Of a DNA stretch of 64,000 nt, positions 21,274 through 34,097 are shown piece by piece. The DNA comes from Ophioderma brevispina (taxonomy: Eukaryota > Echinodermata > Ophiuroidea > Amphilepidida > Ophiodermatidae), in contig JAMKCH010012546.1 in NCBI GenBank assembly GCA_023653785.1, positions 1-64,000 of the forward strand. Reading direction: 5' to 3'. Both the position numbers and the translations under genes were made by a program. The notes below the pieces were generated by a model. The model had not been told where the DNA came from and ran no database searches. It was given only the letters and a program-made list of their open reading frames with translations. Position 1 is the first letter of the stretch, and each line of letters opens with the position of its first letter.

Positions 21274-21735
21274 ATGGCATCAAATTTCAGACCACCTGTG
21301 TTTACAGGAAATCCAAATCAGGATGTTGATGATGGTTAGTAGTTTTTGAAGCTTATGCTACATTCGCTAACTGGGATGACGACCGAAAATACAGGGGTCT
21401 CAAAAATTGTTCAGGAACAAGCAGCGCAGTGGTTGCGAAAGTTTAGATTTTTAATGAAGTGGAACAATTATGCTGACTCAAGAACTTTTGCTTGAAAAGT
21501 TGGCATGAACACCAGCTGCTAGATTCCAGTTACGACGCCATGTAATTGATCACTAGAAACCATAAACCGGGTGAAATTATAACAGATTATGCTCAAGCCA
21601 TTTCCTTTCGTCACTCGTATAGATTAGGAATAGAATGCCACTGGAAGACCTCCACTATTTCCTTCATGGGCTTCGTGGGGACATTAAGCGTCAGGTGTTG
21701 CGTAGTCAACCCCAAACCCTAGTTCTCTGCTAAGT
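21274..21735 (+). pseudogene. Gypsy Gag-like fragment
   Basis: Starts ATGGCATCAAATTTCAGACC at about 21274. Frames show P-x-F-T-G-N-P-N-Q-D-V-D-D, then a W-D-D-D-R-K-Y-x-G-L-K-N segment, and later I-T-D-Y-A-Q-A. These match the retrotransposon Gag order 'FxGxxxEDVxxWLxxFE ... LxGxAxxWxxxL'. It is frameshifted at several points and interrupted at 21736. Confidence 0.55.
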
Positions 21736-22598
21736 CATAACTCCACATTATGTCGTTACACATGTTTTGTCATTACGGATGTGAGTTCCCTGCAATACTA
21801 CGTCAAATAACCTTTTGCCGGTTAGCCTGTTTTTCCAGGCCAATTCCCAAGATCCAACTTTTCACACTGCAGAGACGAAGAACAAAATATCACAAGCATT
21901 CAGAATCGAGTTTGATATATGTGTTCCTTATAAATATTACCTTTGCGTGGAGAGGTAATACTCCAAATTTTCATTAAAACAGTAGAAATTCCTAATTTTA
22001 TCGGGACCAACGCTTTCTCGTGCCAAGACTTGGCTGGAAACCGGCCTGAATAAATGTGACCTTTGATCTGGCCGGAAGGTCACATACCGGGACCCTGGAA
22101 CCAACTGAATCCCTGAGCCTCTAATATACGAACGGCCGTTCAATGTTCTGCTATTCACTTGAGCCGTAATTTTGGTTACTTCGAACGAGGGGCTAGGGAC
22201 TCAGTACTTACTGGAGAAAACAAGAGAAATAATTCCTTGTTGATAACACAACGACCGTGGTGACCCGTCGTGACGTATTCATGACCCTCTGGTGCCTTGT
22301 CGATTTTGCTTCCCTCATGCATTGGACCGCTGAAGTGATTTAGTCGCAATTTGTTCAAATTTTGATTTTATATTTCTATTTGAGTTTTTTTTTCCACATA
22401 TGTCATCGCATTGTATATGGTATCAATGGTGTCAACTTGTGATTTGATAGTGAAAACAGGGATTGTTCGCTCTTTTGGAGGGAATTTGGCAATGAAAAAG
22501 TTGATGTAGGTTGACAGGCAAAAGGTTTCGACGTATGTATTTGCAGAACTTCACAATCCGTTAATGACAACATTTTAAAGACATAATGTGGAGTTATG
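21736..22598. mobile_element. DNA transposon nested in the Gypsy Gag region
   Basis: CATAACTCCACATTATGTC at 21736 is mirrored by GACATAATGTGGAGTTATG ending at 22598. Pairing continues inward (GTTTTGTCATTACGG against CCGTTAATGACAAC), giving ~45-bp terminal inverted repeats on an ~863-bp body. No transposase is seen. I could not find a convincing target duplication. Confidence 0.65.
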
Positions 22599-22849
22599 CT
22601 TAGTAGAACTACCACCCAAACCCTAGACGATGCTCAAAATGGCTGCAAACAGGCCAAGAGACCGCACACAGAATCAATCCTGAATCCCATCCCAGGTTGA
22701 GGAAATTGCAACCTGGTAGCAAGTCAACTTGTAGGTCTGGGAAAGGGTAAACGTTGCAAAACAACAACTCGGATACCAGTGGCAGCTACTAGTGGTACCG
22801 GCCCCTTCACATAGATTTCCTCAAATCACTAGCAGGGACCCAATATTGA

Positions 22850-23045
22850 GAGACCCTTGCAGCTCTGTGGCAGCCCGCAACATCTAGCCCCAACATGTCC
22901 CACACCCGTATGCTGGCCAGTATACATTTCAAGGTTTTCCCCAACCCAGACAACAACAGCGACGCCGTCGGCGACCTCGCTCCGAAATCAGTGCTTCAAT
23001 GTGGTGAATTGGCCACGTACAGACCATAATGTTTGGCACGTGCGC
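22850..23045 (+). pseudogene. Gag zinc-knuckle-like motifs
   Basis: A frame at about 22862 reads L-C-G-S-P-Q-H-L-A-P-T-C-P, close to a CCHC knuckle with the first cysteine lost. A second possible knuckle near 22990-23035 has C-F and C-G-E-L-A split by a frameshift. Such knuckles sit at the end of Gag in Ty3/Gypsy elements and bind RNA. Confidence 0.4.
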
Positions 23046-23049
23046 ATGG

Positions 23050-24840
23050 AAACGCTTGTGTCCCAACTCCCCAAAATTACAGCCACTAATACTGATTTGC
23101 AGATGTGTTGGGCCACAGAATGTGCAGAACTCATCATGTATGACAAGAACCCAAAACTTTTGATATTGGGGCAAATGATAGTTCAGGTAGTGTTAATTCT
23201 AATTAAAGGTTATTTGAACATGTGCCAGTAAATTATACATCTCTGCCAATCATAACAATGTGACGGTGTTTGCCTTGGTTGAAATTCCGGTGCTGATATA
23301 AGTGCAGAACCCAGATATGATTCCTAAGTATAGGGATCCTCCAGCAATGCAAGTTTTCCCCCCTCAGATAGGCCATATACATCTCACAGCCACAAAATGA
23401 ACAAAACTGAATTGATAGGGATGATTGTTTTGTCAAAGTTAAAATTCATGGGTCAGGCATACCATGTGTAATTTTATTGGCACCCAAGCTCCCCACCCCT
23501 CCTTTATTTTAGGGCATGATTTTTTGGAAGCCAATAGGGCAACAATACAGTATGGATTTCAGGGATCACACAGTTTGCATTTATCTTTGACAGTAAGGCA
23601 ACTTACTGCTCCCAGGACATAGTGGTACCCCCAAAGAGTCAAGTGACCATGAATGCACGTTTTAATAAAGGGGCCCCCTTGCCAAATCAGGTAGTTGGCA
23701 TAACAAATCTGGTTCCCTTTTTTAATCGTCATGTGGTCTAGTGCAACCAATCCTCTGTCACAGAACACAAAGAGTGGGGTAATCACAATTTGGGTGTCTA
23801 ATTCACTGATGACCCATTCTATATCTCGAGGTGCCACCGTTGGTAAATTTTTTTGTTTTATCACATAATGATGCAGTGTATGTAATACCAGATGACAATG
23901 TACTGAAACATGATAACAAAAGTACATGTACATTCGTAATACCAGTTGTCAAATGTAAGACACGAGTGAATTAAAATGCAGTATTACACAGTGATTTGAA
24001 TGGACATGCCAAACATTGTATGGAGGAAATCCTGTCCAGCAGGGTAATGTGAGTATGAATGAAGTGAACAAATTTGATCCTTTGCCAAAATGTTTCCCAG
24101 GGTTACTAATAAGGTCCAAGATAAGTGCATGAAATTGAAAATGTAACACTGTGTTGTAGGAGGTACAGGTGAATTTAAATAGGCATGAAATGACGCAGTT
24201 TTTATGCTTTGCCAAACCCGAAGGGTCATGATAGTTCTGATGCATCATGGTGTGAAATTTAATACACATTAGCAGAAGGTAATAATGGTAATGTAAGTCA
24301 GGTAAAGGTGTTCCAATCCTAGTCCTAATCTCTTAGTCTTCAAATGTCACATGATAGTCCTACATGTCCTATACCTTAGAGTGTACACAATGAATATAGT
24401 CATGTTCATGCTGGTGATGCAAATAGGCTAAAATACAGGTTCAACAGAACAGTGTGCAGACTAATAGGGCCCAATCCACCCCATGATCTGGCCATTCCAT
24501 CCTAAGGGGACATGTCACCAGGTGTCAATGTTCTCTCAGGTGTACCATACCCTACAGAATGTGAACACAACTTCCACCAGAGAGCGAGAGTCACCATAAG
24601 GTGGAGGGTCACAAAAGGTAGATTTATATCACACACAGACTTGACATCATCACATCATCACAATTAACAACACTAAACTAAATAAATATTATTGAGTATT
24701 GTTTGGGGGTCAGACCAAATCTTGGTAAGTTTGATGTGTTGTCACAAACCACATTAACATGATCAAAACACAAGCCCATCCACTAGACGTCATATAATTA
24801 GGAGGCCCAAAGCCAAAGGGGTTTTATAGAAACCAAGGCT
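23050..24840. other. Interior of the Gypsy region, unassigned
   Basis: No recognisable protease or RT. Several minus-strand ORFs of 80-124 codons (for example 23559-23933) have no family match I know and overlap each other in different frames. They are probably chance or belong to an unrecognised insertion. Confidence 0.4.
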
Positions 24841-24849
24841 TAAGGAATG

Positions 24850-25244
24850 CAAGAGCAGGGATTATTCACTCAACCCTCACATCGCCTTGGGCTGCAAGCC
24901 CATGTCCCTGTTGGTTGCTAAGGGTCATAACAAAGGCTAAACCGCTTTGTCGTTGACTTTCGTGGCATAAATCAGCTGATTGAGCTGGACGCTACTCCTA
25001 TTCCAACCACAGAGGAAGCATTAGACAGTATAGGGGCATCCAAACCAGCATATTTCACTACGCTAGACTGCAGAGTGTTTTTATCAATTTTCACTTGATC
25101 AGATTCCTTCCTCCCAGTATACGGCATTTCGCGCTGTCATTTAGGCTTATTGTGAATTTCGTCTGTCTGCGGGCCCCTGGGTTGCGTAACAGTCCCACAA
25201 CATTTCCCACGGGTCATGGAATGCGGTGCTTCATTGGACTCAAA
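24850..25244 (+). pseudogene. Gypsy reverse transcriptase fragment
   Basis: Plus-strand frames give R-x-A-G-I-I ... S-T-L-T-S-P-W near 24850, then V-D-F-R-G-I-N-Q-L-I-E-L-D-A-T-P-I-P-T-T near 24955-25015. S-K-P-A-Y-F-T-T-L-D follows at 25045-25070, then a G-L-R-N-S-P-T-T-F block near 25190. This is the order of Ty3/Gypsy RT up to just before the YxDD active-site region. The fragment ends abruptly at 25244 where copy 2 of the duplicated block begins. Confidence 0.7.
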
Positions 25245-27590
25245 TTGACTAGTAAAATCGGCCAGAATATACTCAAGGTTCTTTGATCATAGCTTGTCAA
25301 ATAGGACTATATTCGGTCCGATTTTTACTGTTTTCTAGTCAGATTTGACTAGAAAACCGTGGAAAATGACGAGCGTTTTTTTAAGAGTGTACGATGTGTC
25401 CCAAAGTCTTCGAGAATCTTGCTGATATCCCATACTCAATCTCCTCATGACCGTAATGATGCACAAGTAATAAATTCATTCGCTCCTTGTTTAACGACGG
25501 CAAAACGACATTTCCAGTAAGGTTATAACAACACATGGTTTGGTTAATAAAATAAAATCAAAAACGTATTTCGTACCATGTAAGATTTTTTTTCTCATTT
25601 GAAATTGTGTTGACCTTTTTGTTATTTATAACTGGGAAGGGATTGTCGTCTTTTTGTTATAAACTATGTACTAAATCGCATTTTCCTTCCTTGTACGCTC
25701 TCTTTAATAACTATCTTTAATGACTGCAGGGCAAAGTTCTGTAACTGGGGTTCATTCTTGATCTAACCTCAACTTGCTTGCTTATCATGGGACCATGTAC
25801 TCTGTATTTTTTGGTTTTTTTTTGGATAATCCTCCTAATTACTCCTTTTGGCCTTGTCATTTGAGATTTGGCCTAGGTTCTGTAATTAACCACCTTAGAG
25901 GACCAATATACAAACTTCATACAAGTTTACCGGCATATCATACAAAATGTATATAACGTTATGTAAACTTAGTTCAGTCAAGTCTATACAAATAAAATAC
26001 TGCGTCGTCTTTAAGTAAGACTGCAACTTAATTTACGCCAATCTGAATAATTCATATTTAAAGGCATGTTACACTAAGTGCCCAAGCGGTGGTGCCATAG
26101 TACCCCACCTTTGATTTGTTTGCGTTCGCGTTACGCAATCAATTTTTTTCAGGTGTTTTTTTGCTAATTGCCTGATACAAATTTAAATCGCCTACGGCTT
26201 CATTAGAATAATTAGGTTGGGTCCCGAGCCCCCCCCCCCCCTTGGGCACTATTCGGGGTGAAAAAATTCATGATCTTTACTAATTAAAAAATTAAGTAAT
26301 TAAATTTTGGGATTTATTTGCTTAGATATATACCTTAGGAGGCAATTAATTTATAATTAGTATATTAAATCAATAACCTTTTATAATGCTGATAGCATCA
26401 ATTTTAATATTGTCTACCGTGCTCTTAACTGGTGTAGTCTATGGGAAAAACCAGGTGAATTTGAAGTTTCTGAAAAAATACAGATTGGTATAAATTTGTG
26501 GCTATCTTTTGAATGATTATTTTACTTGGTTATTCTAGATTAATTATAATGAAATTTTTTGGTTCAAAACCTTATTATTGAGTTGCTGAGTTTCACCTTT
26601 TGCTATCAATTTCGGCATGGACACTCACGGTTATTCTTATTCCACATCCTCATGGTGTACTTCTCATTACAAATTGGAAGATACAACTGGCGCCATTACC
26701 AAAACTGAAATCAAATCTCACATGCAACCAGAGGAGTACGTCGTGGAGTCACAAAAATCATCACCCGAGATTTTGAATAGCCTTTCGCATACTGATGGTA
26801 CATCCTATATCGAATATTCGAAATCCGTCTTACCAATGCCTAAGAAAGACCCAACCACCTTCGAAGAAGGCCACTGGACTGGATAGTCTGATGGATGAGG
26901 AACACAACAAATAGTGTTCCCTCCAGAAATCACTGAGACAGCTAAGAGACCAGATATCACACCCTCTTTTCTAATTCCTACCAAAACAAGACGGTGATCA
27001 TCATAGGCTGAACGGTCCCTATGGAGAGAACCTATCCAATGCATAGGCTAGAATTAAGGAATGAAAACTACCAAGATCTAGTGGCTGACTACTGCGAAAA
27101 CAGAGGATGGGTATACATACTACTTGCCATTAAAAGTAGGAAGCAAGGTTCGCCATACATCAGTTAACAAGTGCCTGACATCTTGGCATTCCTACAGGAA
27201 AGAGGAAGGCTTAACTGATAAGCAGCAAATTTCACTCCCAGCGAGCCTATGCCATCGGCTCAGCCGAAGCTCAAGGCTTCATACAGATTGAACACAAGCA
27301 ACCCAGCATATCCCGAGTGGAGGAATGGTTGAGCGCCCGCTCACCAAACCAGGTTTAACACAAGCCAAAAGTCCTGGTACAATACACACTAACTCTAGAC
27401 AATCAATACTACATGGTAAATTCCTTCCTACTATAAGTCACCTTCACAGAGACAGATATACCAGGAGTGCGTATCTCTTAAAAACGATAAAGTAGCTCTG
27501 AGTACAGCGCTAGTGTTTGTTTTCCCCCCTACCAATGAACTATGCCTACATTTCTGAATCATTCATTTTAGGTGAAACGTTACCTTTGCC
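25245..27590. repeat. 2.3-kb duplicated block, indel-rich copy 2
   Basis: Colinear with about 18350-20755, starting mid-MITE at TTGACTAGTAAAATCGGCC. Differences are mostly 1-3 base insertions and deletions at runs of a base, spread evenly over coding-like and non-coding parts alike. This resembles raw long-read error more than natural decay. After about 27585 the two copies part. Confidence 0.8.
26617..27520 (+). pseudogene. Retroelement C-terminal region, copy 2
   Basis: An open frame at 26617-26886 (89 codons) ends in V-L-P-M-P-K-K-D ... F-E-E-G-H-W-T-G. It is followed in other frames by an E-T-A-K-R-P-D-I block near 26930 and a P-L-K-V-G-S block near 27130, then a C-L-T-S-W block. It is better preserved at the start than copy 1 and worse later. 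It looks like the tail of a retroelement polyprotein; which family is uncertain. Confidence 0.45.
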
Positions 27591-30045
27591 CTAGATTACA
27601 CAGGGTTTCGCTGTACATAGGCGGCTCGATCATTTATTCACAAAATGATAACTAGTCAAAGACCAGCATTTAACTTGTTTATATGAAAGCTAATGTCCTA
27701 GGAATTACTTGTGGGCTGAAATTTGAATAAACAATTCGCGTCCCTGTTTCAAAATGCAACAAAACTTGTCAAATTAATGAAAAATTTGGCTGAAAACCAA
27801 AATGCGGCCGGAGTCTATGTGTATTAGGTGCTTTAAAAATATTCCGCAAAGAAATTAAGTGATACACGCTTGATATGTCTTTATGTGAAAGATAAGTGGA
27901 TAAGGAATTATTGAAGACCCAAATTAACGAAAAAATTCGTCTTTGCTTTCGAAATCCACAAATATAGGAAAAATTTGTAAAATCACAATGGCGGATATGC
28001 AATAAATGAATGACAAAAAAAATTGGTCATTTATCATTTGCTAATGCTTGTATTGATGCTGTCATGAATGTTTGAATAAAATCAAAAATCAATCAATCCA
28101 GGGCCGACCAGGTGATTAAAGCACTAGTTTCACCTTCGTTTCGAAATTTCAGCATTTAATCCTATACACCTCGTACTGGCTTGATGTCTCTGACATGTTA
28201 TTATTACCTCGGGAAACGGAAAGCACTCAATTACCGGGGTTATATAAGTTCAAAGCCCTCATCAACAATGTTAGTATAAACTCCAATATACGAATAGTAC
28301 GGGCTGGGTTGTAGGGAACACAAATATTGCTGATGTAGATGATAATGAAAGCTTGCGTTGTAACATAGGCGCAACAGCCGTACAGAAAGCCATACGTATA
28401 ATTTCGAATGATACATTTTATATAAACATCTAAGTAAACGAAATCAAAGATCGTTTTTAGAGTCCAAAAAAATCTTACATCAAACTAAAATCCAAACCGA
28501 CGCTGACTTTACCAATAACAGACCTATTTACGAAAAGAGAGACGATCACGAGGTCGTAAACAGTTGGCGTGCCATGTTGGGGGCAAAGGGGCATGATTGC
28601 CCCCTCTGACCATTTTGTGAGGGGAAATCGGAAATAAAAACATTGATATTTATTTAAATCAGCCCCTTTCGGATTCCTTGCCTTGCGTACCGGGAAATAT
28701 TTGTCTTGTGATCGGAATTTTTGTACTGACCGGGAAAAATTGGGCCTGGCCCCCTCGGAACCATCGGTCTGGCTACGCGCCTGGGCGTAAACGCAAACCA
28801 CCAAAGAGCTGAAACCAACGCTCATAAACGATTCCAGAAAAATTTCATGGTTTTTTTAAGTCTAAGCCATATTGTCAAAAACCATTTCATTGCCTGTTTT
28901 TCCTCAACATTTCCACAAGAAAAATCCCCATATGCACGTACGCTATATGAGGAAAACCCCATAAGAATACAATTTATAGTGAAGGGGCCTATGTAAAATT
29001 TGGTGAAGTTCATGTTAATGGTTGGCAACCACCACTATAACCTTAATCCTACTGGGTCCGACTATTCAGAAAATCGATGTCTGCCATTTTTTCTTTGACC
29101 TTTACGTGACCTTCGCCCAAGGTCAAAGGTCCAAAATGGTCATACATCATCCAACGTATATAGACCTTGGTCAAATGTGGCAATGTCACAAGGATATTGT
29201 ATATGATATTTTATTTTGTTTATTTTGACCTTTTGTATTCTTGTAATATCAAATAACCTAATTATAGACAATAATAGCATAAAAATGCCTAAATGCAGTC
29301 CCATTCCTGTCCAAAGCAAGAGTTAGGCCTCAAGCTCTTGCCCAATGGATAGTCATCTGTATAGCAGCTACTCTTATTACATGTAGAATGAACCCTACAC
29401 ACATACCCATTATTTTTTGCTAGTAATACCCAAATAACGCAAATCAATGTAGTCTATACCAAAGCCCCCCATGAACGAATCGTCGTTATTACCGCGAAAT
29501 AACCACGATTCGCCTGTCAGAGACAAAATAATGATGTACCGGTATACTATTATCTTTTCTCAGTCACTGTATGATGTTTTCATTATTACGATCCCATCCA
29601 GAGACCCTGAATATTCTCTTCTAAAGCAAGATCAAGTCACCCTATACCCGGGCGGGGGTGTCATTTTTGGTTTGGTGTAAGACGTGCCCCCGGAAGTAGT
29701 ACCATAGCTACACCACTTTTTTTTTTGCAAAAAAAGGACCCCTACCTATACCAGACACGGTGCGTCGCTAATACTTTTTGTCAGGGGGGGTGTAAAGTGA
29801 AGAAATGTTAATGCTGCAGTAAGAATCCTTGGAAGCGTAGTGAGCTATTAAAACAACACTAACGCCGCACGGTTCGGACCCACTTAAGCGCCGTTGAAAA
29901 TTGTCCTAGTATATGCTTTTACAGACCATTTTTTCTTTGAGCGTTGAACGCACACCGCAAGTGCCATCCTGACACAAACCGGGGGGAGTCGCAACCGAAA
30001 GCCCTGAACGGGTGGGGTACAGGTGCCCGCCTTAGGGCCCTCGGG
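27591..30045. other. Intergenic DNA with minor repeats
   Basis: No gene is recognised. Near 29085-29235 TTGACCTT/AAGGTCAA blocks recur, a pattern common in interspersed repeats. The 116-codon minus frame at 28475-28825 overlaps sequence resembling a dispersed repeat (…GGCTACGCGCCTGGG) and shows no domain. Confidence 0.45.
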
Positions 30046-30570
30046 TGCAAGGGCAGAGCCCCTGCCGGTGCCCCAGGAAGCCCCGGAAGCTCTTGGATTT
30101 AAGCTATTCCGAACCTTCAAAATGACCACCGTTTGAGGGGTAAATGGTAACAAATTCAAAGAAGTACCGGTACAGACTGTTTCCTAACTTTGCTCCACGA
30201 ACGGGCATTACATTTATAGAGCTTGTACTGTCAAAGAGAATTGCATATACGAGCGCCAATGTCTTAATGGGTGTGGTGCAGGAGCAGAGCCTTTCTTGGG
30301 GTCCAGGGGGCTAAGCCCCTGGAAGCTCTTGATTTCGCTATCATAACAGTGAGATTACCAACTTTTTAGGGGTAAATGGTAACCATTCAAAGAAAGCTGT
30401 TTCTTCTTCTAACTTTGCTCTCTGATACGGGCAGTATAACTATAAGCCTTGTACCAGCCGAAGGGGAACTCTACACATTTATACTAGCGCCATGTCTTTA
30501 ACGGATACGGCACGAGCGAGCCCCTGCCGGAGTCCAGGGGCGGAGCCCCCGGAAGCTCTTGGATTTTAGC
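30046..30570. repeat. ~233-bp tandem repeat with GGAGCCCC/GGAAGCTCTTG block
   Basis: A GCCCCTGG..GGAAGCTCTTGGATTT block occurs at about 30060, 30300 and 30540. GGGGTAAATGGTAAC occurs at 30137 and 30370, fixing the period near 233 bp. The units also share CTAACTTTGCTC and GCGCCAATGTCTT-like blocks. Isolated relatives occur at 37320 and 37440. Confidence 0.7.
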
Positions 30571-30684
30571 ATACAAAACATGTGAATTATATCAACATAA
30601 AGCAGGAATCATACTCAAAGAGAAATTATCAAACTTGTACATATCCAGAGATGTTTATCGAAATTATTAATTCTTTGTTGACCA

Positions 30685-32590
30685 AAAATGTTCACCACTT
30701 CCACTTATGAATCTGCATGCGATCTGGAGCAACAAAATTTGCTAATTAAACTTACTTCCCTGACTAAAATAGTTAATCAGAGAGGACTTGATGCTGAATT
30801 TGGTCTTGCCAACTCTCCACTTTATGATACTGCTATGCCTTCTACTGTGCCTGACTTAAACACTCCTAACAACACCTGAGGATGAAGTGGCTAGTTGATT
30901 TCTAAATCACACCCAGTAATGTAGCAGACTAGAATCATAGTCCAACTTGGTCCCTGAAGGAAAATATATCTCAACTCCTGCCAGTTTTAACGACGCAGTA
31001 TTAACTCTTCGCTATCATCTGGTATATTTTCCAAGTGGTGCGCACTCAGCAATTATCAAACCTCTCTTGTAAGAAACAACGTGGAATAAAAAATGGTGTT
31101 TAAAAAACTATAGACCTGTGTCAAATATTATATTTTTTTTCCTTGGCAAACTGATTGAGAAAATAGCATGTGCCAACTCACCAAGCACATGATCCTCATC
31201 TTTTAGCAGATTCCCATCAATCTGCGTATAGAGCTGCTCACAGCCACTGATCTGCCCTCATAAAAGTCAAAAATGACATGATGCTTCAAATGATGGTAAA
31301 AGTCGTGCTGCCTCGTATGATTGACCTTTCAGCGCCTTTGGATACGATTGATCATGAAGTCTTGTATCCCCGGCTATCAAAGCGCATGGTGTTTCAAGGA
31401 ACAGCTTTGGAGGACTGGTTCCAGTCTTATCTTCAAGGCTGGACTAGTCGTGTGGACATAGCAGGCTATCTTTCTGAACCACTTACTGCCCATTTGGTTT
31501 GCCACAGGGCTCTTAGTCGGTTCCTATAGGCTACAGTATTTACACATTACCATTTGGGAGATAGTGCCCGTCATCATGTGTCAGCTATCATTGTACGCAA
31601 TGATACTCACTTTCACTGTTCCCTTTGACCCACAGATCCTCATGAATGGGAAAATGCCTGATGTTCTTCAAACTGCATAAAGGACTCCAAATATGGATGA
31701 ATGTCAACAACTTAAAACTCAATGAATCTAAAACTGAGTGTCTTTTTTGCGCTGCATCTTCTCCTTCGACAAAAAGCTCCTTCCTGATATTACACTGCTT
31801 TGGAAACTCTCACATTAAACATCTCAAACGATACGCAATCTTTGTGCCTACTTTTGATTCAAACATACCATGGCATCACACATCACTCATGTTTAGTCGT
31901 ACAATCATCTACCATCTTCGGAACATCTCCGCGCATTCGCATATATATTGATAAAGACACTTGCCATCATGCTGTGCGCTCTTATCCTTTCGCGGCATCG
32001 TTATTGCAACGGTTTCGTTCTTTCCTTCGCTCACAGTCTATATTCTTCGGGTCTTCATCAGCGCCTACAAAAATTGCTGCAGATTGTTTTTACTGTGGGG
32101 TAAATAGACAGCAGGACCAAAACCCACCTGCTTAAATCTCTCACTCACGGGCTTCCTTGCCTGTGAAACAGAGAATCTCTTTTAAATTGCTTTTATATTT
32201 TTTAAAGTCTCTCCATGCATGGCCTCTGTATATCTTTCAAACTGTGTTTTCAAGTTACATGTTCCAAAAAGAAACCTTAGATCGTAAAGATCGCCTACGG
32301 TTGGTTTATCCAAGGACTCGAGTAAAAGCTGGCGATAAAGTTTTACTGTTTGTGCTTCAAAGTTCGGGAACAACCTTCCTGTTCATTCACATTAGGCAGT
32401 CAGTATCTGTAACGCCTTTAAAAAGGCACTTAAGCCACACTTGTTTCCCATTGATTTGTTTTGCATTATTATAAACTGTATTTATTGCTCATATCTTTCT
32501 CACTTTCTTTTACTGTAGCGAGCGAGGCGCCTTGAGCCCTTTGGGGACGGCGCGTCATAATGCTAGTTGTATTGTGATGTATGTATGTAT
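30685..32590 (+). pseudogene. CR1-like LINE 3' region
   Basis: Frames show the order of a non-LTR RT. A-I-I-K-P-L-L is near 31050 and an N-Y/I-D-L-C block near 31110; L-I-E-K-I-A-type residues follow near 31155. Then come I-D-L-S-A-P-L-D-T-I-D-H-E-V-L (31320-31365) and L-E-D-W-F-Q-S-Y-L near 31410. N-L-K-L-N-E-S-K-T-E-C is near 31710, D-K-D-T-C-H-H-A-V-R near 31950, and P-V-K-Q-R-I-S-F-K-L-L-L-Y at 32158-32195. H-I-R-Q-S-V-S-V-T is near 32390. The YADD box is missing and frames shift repeatedly. The 3' end has a GCGCCTTGAG ... GGCGCGTCATAA hairpin-like end and a (TGTA)n tail at 32578-32592, as in CR1/L2-type LINEs. Confidence 0.8.
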
Positions 32591-32599
32591 TTTTAAAGT

Positions 32600-33253
32600 T
32601 AAGCATAGTAATTAATTAAATGACAGCCAGTAGACCTATAAGTGTTTGGTGCTGGGGGCTAGGATCGATCCCTACCAATTTTTTCTTGACCCCTTCATCC
32701 CCACTGAAAATTCCCCCTTATACTGGTAGACCAATCTTGGGGAATGGACCATGGCTCCCCTCGTGTTTTGTTCTACAATTTATTGTACACATTTTATACA
32801 TAACGGTTGGCACATTAACCCAATTCATGATTACCTTGTGTTTATGCTTGGAACAAACTAATTGGCTTGAGGGGAAGCCCAAATATTTGTGATATTTGGA
32901 TTTATGTAAGTCTGGAGTTCATTCTCATGCGTTTCTGATGGCCGTTCTCCGTTTTGTTTCGATTTCTTCTTCCCCTTTCTCTCTTTCTTTCTGCGTTGCT
33001 CTTTCCGCTGGCTTTTCTTCATTTCTCTACATCCTCAGTTGTTTACCTGATCCTCAATACTTGGCTATCCCTTTTATGCGTTTGCTTCTCTTTTTTAGAT
33101 CGCTGGGGGAGTGTTCCACCCCCACACCACCCCCCCCATGGCGACGGGCAGGGGGTGCCTGGGTATTAGAATGCATGCAAGAAAAAAAGAAGCGGGTTTT
33201 TTCTTCAATGTGTTAACAAACTGAGACTCAAATTCAGGTTGCGCATTTCCCCC
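32600..33253. other. Intergenic DNA, nothing recognised
   Basis: C/T-rich stretch at about 32950-33110 and C-runs near 33120. Overlapping ORFs here are compositional. Confidence 0.5.
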
Positions 33254-33785
33254 GTTAAAGCGGACTGCACATTTTCCCAAAATTGAAATTTTCTTCAATT
33301 TGTCTCAAATGATATCTAGGCCATTGAAGAACAGTAGATATATTTTACACTAAAAATAACATACCCCAAATCAGATAGGACATTGATATGAGTATAAAGA
33401 CGTCCAGGTCATTTGTAGCCAATTTTAAGTTTTCCATAACTTTATCACCAACGTGTTATATTACATGAATATTTGTGACCTCTTCCTCACCGATATTAAA
33501 ACACAAAGGTTATAGAACGATCAAAAAGTGTGCATAGCGTGTGAACCGCATACGCGTGCGTGTTCTTGTGTTAAACGCCATTTCGTTGTCTGCTGAATTA
33601 AGCGTCGCCGGCGACGTTAAATTATAAAATCGTTCTGTTTACCCATCAGATCTTAAGGTGATGATTTTGGTCTTAATCATTTCGGGTGAGGGCTTTTGTA
33701 TATACAAGCTTTACAACCATGCAAAAATATCGATTTTGAAAAACCTTGAGGCGCACATTTTTCAAATGTGCCAGTGTCTCTTTAA
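33254..33785. mobile_element. TTAA-type MITE, copy 1
   Basis: TTAA at 33255-33258 and 33782-33785. The ends are inverted: AAAGCGGACTGCACATTTT on the left and, as reverse complement, AAAGAGACACTGGCACATTT on the right. Body is ~530 bp, non-coding, with about 80-85% identity to 39065-39594. Confidence 0.7.
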
Positions 33786-34097
33786 AATCTGGTTTATCTA
33801 TTGTCCGTCATAACACTACTTACCTAGTGATTGGCTATCATGAAGATGTACTGATGCTTGTTGTTCTGACGTCTTTGGCAGAGCTTGAAATAAAAAAAAT
33901 ATAAGATTTTCATTAATAAGTATATAAATAACGAAAGAAACAAAGTCTAAAATTTATTTTAATGATTAAACTGTCCGTGCTTCAAGACGACCTTTCCCAT
34001 AGAAACGTTGAATAATTTTACAAAACCATGTGGAAATTAATGGTCAAATGGAATCGGACTAAAAAATAACTCTCCTGAAATTAATTACTTCAAAAGC
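33786..34097. other. AT-rich intergenic DNA
   Basis: Nothing recognisable. Confidence 0.5.

Larger units (their letters stand above)
20752..25244 (+). mobile_element. Decayed Ty3/Gypsy LTR retrotransposon, 3' end missing
   Basis: Signals appear in the expected order. They are a non-coding leader from about 20752 (it interrupts the duplicated block), a Gag-like start near 21274, two zinc-knuckle-like motifs near 22850-23040, and Pol reverse transcriptase near 24850-25240. An unrelated DNA transposon (21736-22598) splits the Gag region. Sequence between 23050 and 24840 has no recognisable protease and may contain other insertions. The element stops inside the RT at 25244, where an unrelated copy of the 18.35-kb block begins. 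I could not identify LTRs with confidence, and there are many stops. Confidence 0.6.
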
